A stretch of 36,791 bases of DNA from Clostridiales bacterium. GTDB lineage: Bacteria > Bacillota > Clostridia > Peptostreptococcales > Anaerovoracaceae. Both the position numbers and the translations under genes were made by a program. Positions 32,433-36,791 of the stretch are shown here, one piece after another. The stretch's first letter is position 1. The number at the start of each line of letters is the position of its first letter. The DNA is taken from NCBI GenBank assembly GCA_012735145.1, contig JAAYIA010000024.1, positions 1 to 36,791 of the forward strand, given 5' to 3'. The notes beneath the pieces are model-generated. The model was not told the DNA's origin. It ran no database searches and saw only the letters and a program-made list of their open reading frames with translations.

Positions 32433-32457
32433 AAGCGTCTCTCTGAGATGCTTTTTT
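32433..32457 (+). terminator. Intrinsic terminator after yajC
   Basis: AAGCGTCTC, a TCT loop and GAGATGCTT make a nine-pair stem with one G-T wobble, running into a T-tract (32452-32457). It separates yajC from secDF. Confidence 0.8.
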
Positions 32458-32458
32458 G

Positions 32459-32487
32459 TTGAACTTGCAACGTTAATATTATAAAAT
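32459..32487 (+). promoter_or_regulatory. Promoter of secDF
   Basis: TTGAAC (32459-32464), 17 bases and TAAAAT (32482-32487), starting right at the end of the yajC terminator and about 73 bases before the secDF ATG. Confidence 0.5.
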
Positions 32488-32560
32488 AGATTGAATGGTT
32501 ATTTAATGCGGTAATGTGCATTTTTTGAAAATATTAGTGGATTGAAAGGCATTTTTAGGG

Positions 32561-34813
32561 ATGAGAAAAGGAAGAAAAAAAATATTTGCAGTACTGATAG
32601 TTATTCTCCTTATCGCAGGATGGTTTGTTTCTATTTTTGGATTAGGAACTAAAGTTGACAATCTCGGAAAACAGTTAAAATACGGTCTTGATATAAATGG
32701 CGGCGTTTACGTTCTATTAGAGGCTGATACTGATGCTCAAGGAACAGAACTTACAAAAATCATGAATCAGACCAAAACTGTTTTAGAAAATAGAGTTAAC
32801 GCAATGGGTATTAGTGAAGCTACAGTATCTATTGAAGGTAACAACAGGATTCGTGTTGAAATGCCCGGAGTAGAGGATGCAGAAGAAGCTATCGACCAGA
32901 TTGGTCGTACTGCTCAGCTGAGATTCTATCTTGCAAACGGTGAATTAGCACTTACAGGAGACGGAGTTCGTGACTCACAAATAGGAACAGATACTGAACA
33001 CGGAGGTTATAAAATTACAATCGATTTTACCTCAAAAGGAAGTGATCTTTTCGCTGATGCAACAGAAAAAGCTGCGACAGGGCAGGTTGATGCTACAGTA
33101 TATGATGAGAATGGATCACTTGTAGATCCCAAAGCCATTGTTATTGCTCTTGATAACGAAGTAATATCAGCTCCTACAGTACAAGAAAAAATCAGCTCCA
33201 GATCTTGCGAAATAACAACTCTTGGTGGCTTTCCTGAATCCCAGGCATCATCTCTTTCTGCACTTATAAGAGGAGGTGCTCTTCCTGCAAACCTAACAGA
33301 AGTGAATTCTTCAGTCCAAACAGCAACTATTGGAGCCAATGCACTTAATCTAAGTGTTAAAGCAGGTATTATAGGCGTAGCTATTGTTTTGATACTCATG
33401 CTTGTCGCATACGGCTTACTTGGTTTTGTTGCTGATATTGCTCTTCTCATCTACATTCAGATAGTTCTATGGACTATGGTTGGGCTAGGTTCTGTTCTTA
33501 GTTTACCGGGAATTGCCGGAATCATACTTTCGATTGGTATAGCCGTAGACTCTAACGTAATTATCTTTACGAGAATAAGAGAAGAAATAAGTAAGGGTAA
33601 ATCCATCCGGGTTGCTGTTGATACAGGCTATCAAGCTGCTTTATCTACTGTAATTGACTCACAAACAACGACACTTATTGCAGCTTTTGTGCTTTACATA
33701 TTTGGTAACACAGCAATTAAAGGCTTTGCGCTTACTCTCATGATTGGTACTGTTGTAAGTATTTTAACAGCCGTATTTATTACACAAATTTTTATAAGCT
33801 TACTAGCCGAAAGCAAGACCTTCTCCAAGAACTCTTTTTTCGGTATGAACGAAGACGGAACTCGCAAAATTAGTTTCACTCCTAATTTTAAATTTATGAG
33901 CCATAGAAAAATATTCTACGCTATCAGTGCAGTCATAATAATTGTCGGGCTCATGGTGGGAATGATTAAGGGCTATAATTATGGCATAGATTTCACCGGT
34001 GGAACTATGATTCAGATGGACATGGGCAAGAAGGTGAGCATTGAAGAAGTTAAAGATACTATTAAAGAATACGAACTTGAGCCTACTATAGTATATGCAG
34101 GAGAAGACAACACCCAAATAGTGCTTAAGACAATCAAAGCCCTCAAAACTGAAGATAGAGCAGATGTTATCAAGACTATTGAAAATGAATATGGACTTAA
34201 GGGTAATTCAGTCATTGCATCGGAACAGTTTGGCCCTACTGTAGGAAAAGATTTGAAATCAAATGCCTTGAAATCCTTAACGATAGCAGGAATTTGTATG
34301 CTTATCTACATAAGATTCAGATTCAAAACTTGGAAGTTCGGAGCCGCTGCAATTGCCGGTCTAGTTCACGATGTATTAATCACTCTTACAATGTATGCTT
34401 TGTTTGGCATTTCAATCAATAACCCATTCATTGCGGGAATTCTAACTGTAGTAGGTTATTCAATAAATGACACAATCGTTATTTTTGATAGAATAAGAGA
34501 AAATACAAAGTTCTTCAAACGGAAACAGAAAGAAGAACTTTTGGATACGAGTATCAACCAAACGCTTTCGAGGTCCATAATGACTTCTCTAACAACTTTG
34601 ATTGTTATAATTCCACTATATATTATGGCCGGATCTGAGCTCCGTGCGTTCTTAATTCCTCTTATCATAGGCATTGTTTCAGGGACATATTCATCCGTCT
34701 GTCTTTGCAGCCCTCTTTACTATGATATTACTAAAAAGGATGATGCATCGAGATATGATGAACATAGGACAAAGACAAAGAAAACTCGTACAAGTGACGG
34801 AATTGTAAAATAA
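32561..34813 (+). CDS. secDF: Fused protein-export membrane protein SecDF
   Basis: Uses the ion gradient to help pull proteins across the membrane after SecA-driven export. It is a single 750-residue polypeptide joining SecD (about 1-430) and SecF (about 440-750), twelve membrane segments in all. SecD features: first helix, LKYGLDINGGVYVLLEAD, the periplasmic domain, GIAVDSNVIIFTRIREE with the transport-relevant Asp. SecF features: YNYGIDFTGGTMIQM, VGYSINDTIVIFDRIREN with its Asp. Length matches the fused SecDF of Bacillus (about 737). The C-terminal tail is charged. The ribosome binding site is weak (AAAGG and AGGG). It has its own promoter, and rel follows 59 bases after the stop. Confidence 0.97.
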   Translation: MRKGRKKIFAVLIVILLIAGWFVSIFGLGTKVDNLGKQLKYGLDINGGVYVLLEADTDAQGTELTKIMNQTKTVLENRVNAMGISEATVSIEGNNRIRVEMPGVEDAEEAIDQIGRTAQLRFYLANGELALTGDGVRDSQIGTDTEHGGYKITIDFTSKGSDLFADATEKAATGQVDATVYDENGSLVDPKAIVIALDNEVISAPTVQEKISSRSCEITTLGGFPESQASSLSALIRGGALPANLTEVNSSVQTATIGANALNLSVKAGIIGVAIVLILMLVAYGLLGFVADIALLIYIQIVLWTMVGLGSVLSLPGIAGIILSIGIAVDSNVIIFTRIREEISKGKSIRVAVDTGYQAALSTVIDSQTTTLIAAFVLYIFGNTAIKGFALTLMIGTVVSILTAVFITQIFISLLAESKTFSKNSFFGMNEDGTRKISFTPNFKFMSHRKIFYAISAVIIIVGLMVGMIKGYNYGIDFTGGTMIQMDMGKKVSIEEVKDTIKEYELEPTIVYAGEDNTQIVLKTIKALKTEDRADVIKTIENEYGLKGNSVIASEQFGPTVGKDLKSNALKSLTIAGICMLIYIRFRFKTWKFGAAAIAGLVHDVLITLTMYALFGISINNPFIAGILTVVGYSINDTIVIFDRIRENTKFFKRKQKEELLDTSINQTLSRSIMTSLTTLIVIIPLYIMAGSELRAFLIPLIIGIVSGTYSSVCLCSPLYYDITKKDDASRYDEHRTKTKKTRTSDGIVK

Positions 34814-34872
34814 CACACAAAACTATTATATGAATTACTTAGTATAATCAAAGCTAATGAGGCAATCATTAA

Positions 34873-36791
34873 ATGACAACCACGGAAACACATAATCCAA
34901 CAACTGAAAAATTTATACAGGAAATTAGTGCAATCAATCCAAAGTACAATGATTCTACAATCATTAAAGCTTATGAAATTGCATATAATCTTCATAGCAG
35001 CCAGGTCAGAAAGAGCGGCGAGCCATTTATTATTCATCCTGTCGCTGTTTCTAAAATCTTGGCCAATTTTGGTGTGGATAATGAAACAATTGTTGCAGGA
35101 CTTCTTCATGATGCTGTTGAAGATACTTCTTACACCAGGGAAAATCTTATAGAAGATTTTGACGAAAAAATAGCCTCCTTAGTTGATGGAGTCACCAAAC
35201 TTGGTAATATATCTTACGATTCAACGGAAGCAATTCAAGCAGAAAATTTTCGTAAAATGTTTCTTGCAATGTCAAAAGATATCAGAGTTCTGGTAATTAA
35301 ACTTGCCGACAGGCTACATAATATGAGAACTCTTGAATATATGCCTAAAGATAAAAGAAAAACTAAGGCTTTGGAAACCTTGGAAATATACGCGCCTCTT
35401 GCCGGCCGCCTTGGAATATTCAGTATAAAATTTGAATTAGAGGACCTTGCCCTCAAATTTCTGCATCCGGTAGAATACAAAAGACTATCCGATAAGATGG
35501 CACAAAAGAGGATTGTTTACGAAAAAAATATTGATTCTTTAACAGCAGAAATTTCTTCTATGCTCAATTCAGCAGGGATTCAGCATGATGTTAAAGGTCG
35601 CCACAAGCATATATACAGCATATATCGTAAAATGGTCCTTCAAAATAAGGAAATTGATGAAATCTTCGATTTGCTTGCAGTCAGAGTTCTTGTTGCTAAT
35701 GTTAAAGATTGTTATGCCGTTCTAGGGCTTGTTCATTCACAATGGAAACCTATTCCCGGAAGGTTCAAGGACTATATTGCTATGCCAAAGCCTAACATGT
35801 ATCAATCGTTACATACAACTGTAATAGGTGATAATGGTGAGCCTTTTGAAATACAGATAAGGACTTACGAAATGCATAGGGTTGCTGAATACGGTATTGC
35901 AGCTCATTGGAAATACAAAGAAGGAAAAATATCGGGCAGCAACGACGATAGTGAACAAAAACTGGCATGGCTGAGACAGGCTTTAGAATGGCAAAAAGAT
36001 GCCGACGACTCTATTGAATTTCTTAATACACTTAAAATGGATCTCTTTGAAAATCAAGTTTTTGTATTTACCCCGGCAGGAGATGTAATGGAGCTTACTG
36101 CAGGAAGCACACCACTTGATTTTGCATTCAAAGTTCATACCGATGTTGGAATTCGATGTGTTGGTGCAAAAGTTAACGGGAAGATGGTCACTATAGATCA
36201 TAAGCTTTCTAACGGAGATATCGTCGAAATTGTTACATCTGCCAACTCTTCCGGTCCAAGTATAGACTGGCTCAAGATTTGCAAGACATCACAAGCACAG
36301 CATAAGATTAGAAATTGGCTTCGCAAGGCCGATAAGGATAGCGATGTAAATAAAGGAAAATCGAATATCGCTGTTTATATTAAGAAAAAAGGCTATGATC
36401 CTGCTCTTGTCGCCAGGAATGCCTATATTATCAAAGCTGTTAAAGATTTCAATTGTTCCAACGTTAACGAGCTCTATCTCCAAATTTCCAGAGGGGGAAC
36501 AACAGTCTCAAAACTTGGACAGAAGCTTATAGAATATTATGAAGCAGACAATCAGGCCAAAACAGAAGAAAAAGATTCCATTGAAGTCAAAAAAAGACCT
36601 CTGTATAGGGACTCAAACCGCTCAGAATCCGGAATTGTTGTTCCAGGATCGGATAATCTCTTAATAAGACGTGCGACATGCTGTAATCCGGTACCCGGAG
36701 ATGAAATAATCGGCTATATTTCTAAAGGTAAAGGTATAACTGTACACAGAACTGACTGCCCCAACATAAAACATCTTAATGAAGAAGACCA
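34873..36791 (+). CDS. relA: Bifunctional (p)ppGpp synthetase/hydrolase Rel, 3' end cut by window
   Basis: Stringent-response enzyme making and degrading (p)ppGpp. The frame is open from ATG 34873 to the window end (639 residues seen of a usual 730-780). Hydrolase HD domain: H55 in FIIHPVAV and HD at 79-80 in LLHDAVEDT, followed by KLADRLHNMRT. Synthetase domain: RFKD at 297-300 (the RxKD signature of bifunctional enzymes, as opposed to ExDD of synthetase-only RelA), YQSLHTTV and EIQIRTYEMHRVAEYGIAAHWKYK. The TGS domain starts near 392 (QVFVFTPAGDVMEL). The conserved double-Cys region RRATCCNPVPGDE is near 599-611. The C-terminal ACT domain lies outside the window. GAGG is about 10 bases upstream; a TATAAT at 34843-34848 without a good -35 may be its own -10 box. 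Confidence 0.96.
   Translation, partial: MTTTETHNPTTEKFIQEISAINPKYNDSTIIKAYEIAYNLHSSQVRKSGEPFIIHPVAVSKILANFGVDNETIVAGLLHDAVEDTSYTRENLIEDFDEKIASLVDGVTKLGNISYDSTEAIQAENFRKMFLAMSKDIRVLVIKLADRLHNMRTLEYMPKDKRKTKALETLEIYAPLAGRLGIFSIKFELEDLALKFLHPVEYKRLSDKMAQKRIVYEKNIDSLTAEISSMLNSAGIQHDVKGRHKHIYSIYRKMVLQNKEIDEIFDLLAVRVLVANVKDCYAVLGLVHSQWKPIPGRFKDYIAMPKPNMYQSLHTTVIGDNGEPFEIQIRTYEMHRVAEYGIAAHWKYKEGKISGSNDDSEQKLAWLRQALEWQKDADDSIEFLNTLKMDLFENQVFVFTPAGDVMELTAGSTPLDFAFKVHTDVGIRCVGAKVNGKMVTIDHKLSNGDIVEIVTSANSSGPSIDWLKICKTSQAQHKIRNWLRKADKDSDVNKGKSNIAVYIKKKGYDPALVARNAYIIKAVKDFNCSNVNELYLQISRGGTTVSKLGQKLIEYYEADNQAKTEEKDSIEVKKRPLYRDSNRSESGIVVPGSDNLLIRRATCCNPVPGDEIIGYISKGKGITVHRTDCPNIKHLNEED

Noticed and set aside
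1-36791. Mobile elements, CRISPR arrays, prophage or defence systems
   Set aside because: No transposase, integrase, direct-repeat array, phage gene or defence-type gene is visible. Nearly all of the sequence is accounted for by housekeeping genes.

Overview
The window looks like a piece of chromosome from a low-G+C anaerobic Firmicute of the class Clostridia. The evidence is AT-rich DNA with AGGAGG-type ribosome binding sites, the gene order dnaG-rpoD-trmK, a gap-pgk-tpiA-secG cluster, a class A-like RNase P RNA, a butyrate kinase, and a very large oxygen-sensitive 2-hydroxyacyl-CoA dehydratase activase. I cannot name genus or species. Almost everything is core housekeeping. I see no insertion sequence, prophage, CRISPR array or other sign of recent transfer.

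Layout. 1-558: 3' part of a site-2-type (M50) membrane protease, facing a GntR/FCD regulator (565-1224, minus) that has its own promoter and palindromic operator. 1401-2042: endonuclease III. 2178-5258: glycolytic block gap, pgk, tpiA. 5455-7529: secG followed closely by a membrane protein of the proton/sodium pyrophosphatase family that has lost its catalytic loops; this is the most unusual gene here. 7610-8698: butyrate kinase. 8775-13095: pheS, pheT and a DUF975 membrane protein, then a flavodoxin (13139-13606). 13584-17120 (minus): a compact pepF-nadK-rluA-type operon. 17188-22509: unknown acidic protein, dgt, dnaG, rpoD and trmK packed head to tail, followed at once by rnpB (22520-22860). 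22929-27269: the 1446-residue activase. 27343-28065: YebC. 28088-28272: a probable 6S RNA. 28302-31622: polA and coaE. 31733-31942: two leucine tRNAs, then yajC, a fused secDF, and the bifunctional (p)ppGpp enzyme rel, cut by the window end.

How the genes work together. The window covers replication and transcription initiation (DnaG, SigA, probable 6S RNA), tRNA and rRNA maturation and charging (RNase P, TrmK, PheST, the pseudouridine synthase), protein export (SecG, YajC, SecDF), lower glycolysis, cofactor kinases (NadK, CoaE), nucleotide pool and stringent control (Dgt, Rel) and acid-forming fermentation (Buk). Two intergenic hairpins with U-tracts (upstream of pgk and of buk) run straight into the next ribosome binding site. 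Expression of those genes therefore appears to depend on read-through or RNA processing.

Main candidate for something undescribed: the 602-residue pyrophosphatase-like protein at 5721-7529, an intact but apparently catalytically dead member of the M-PPase fold, placed in a probable operon with secG.
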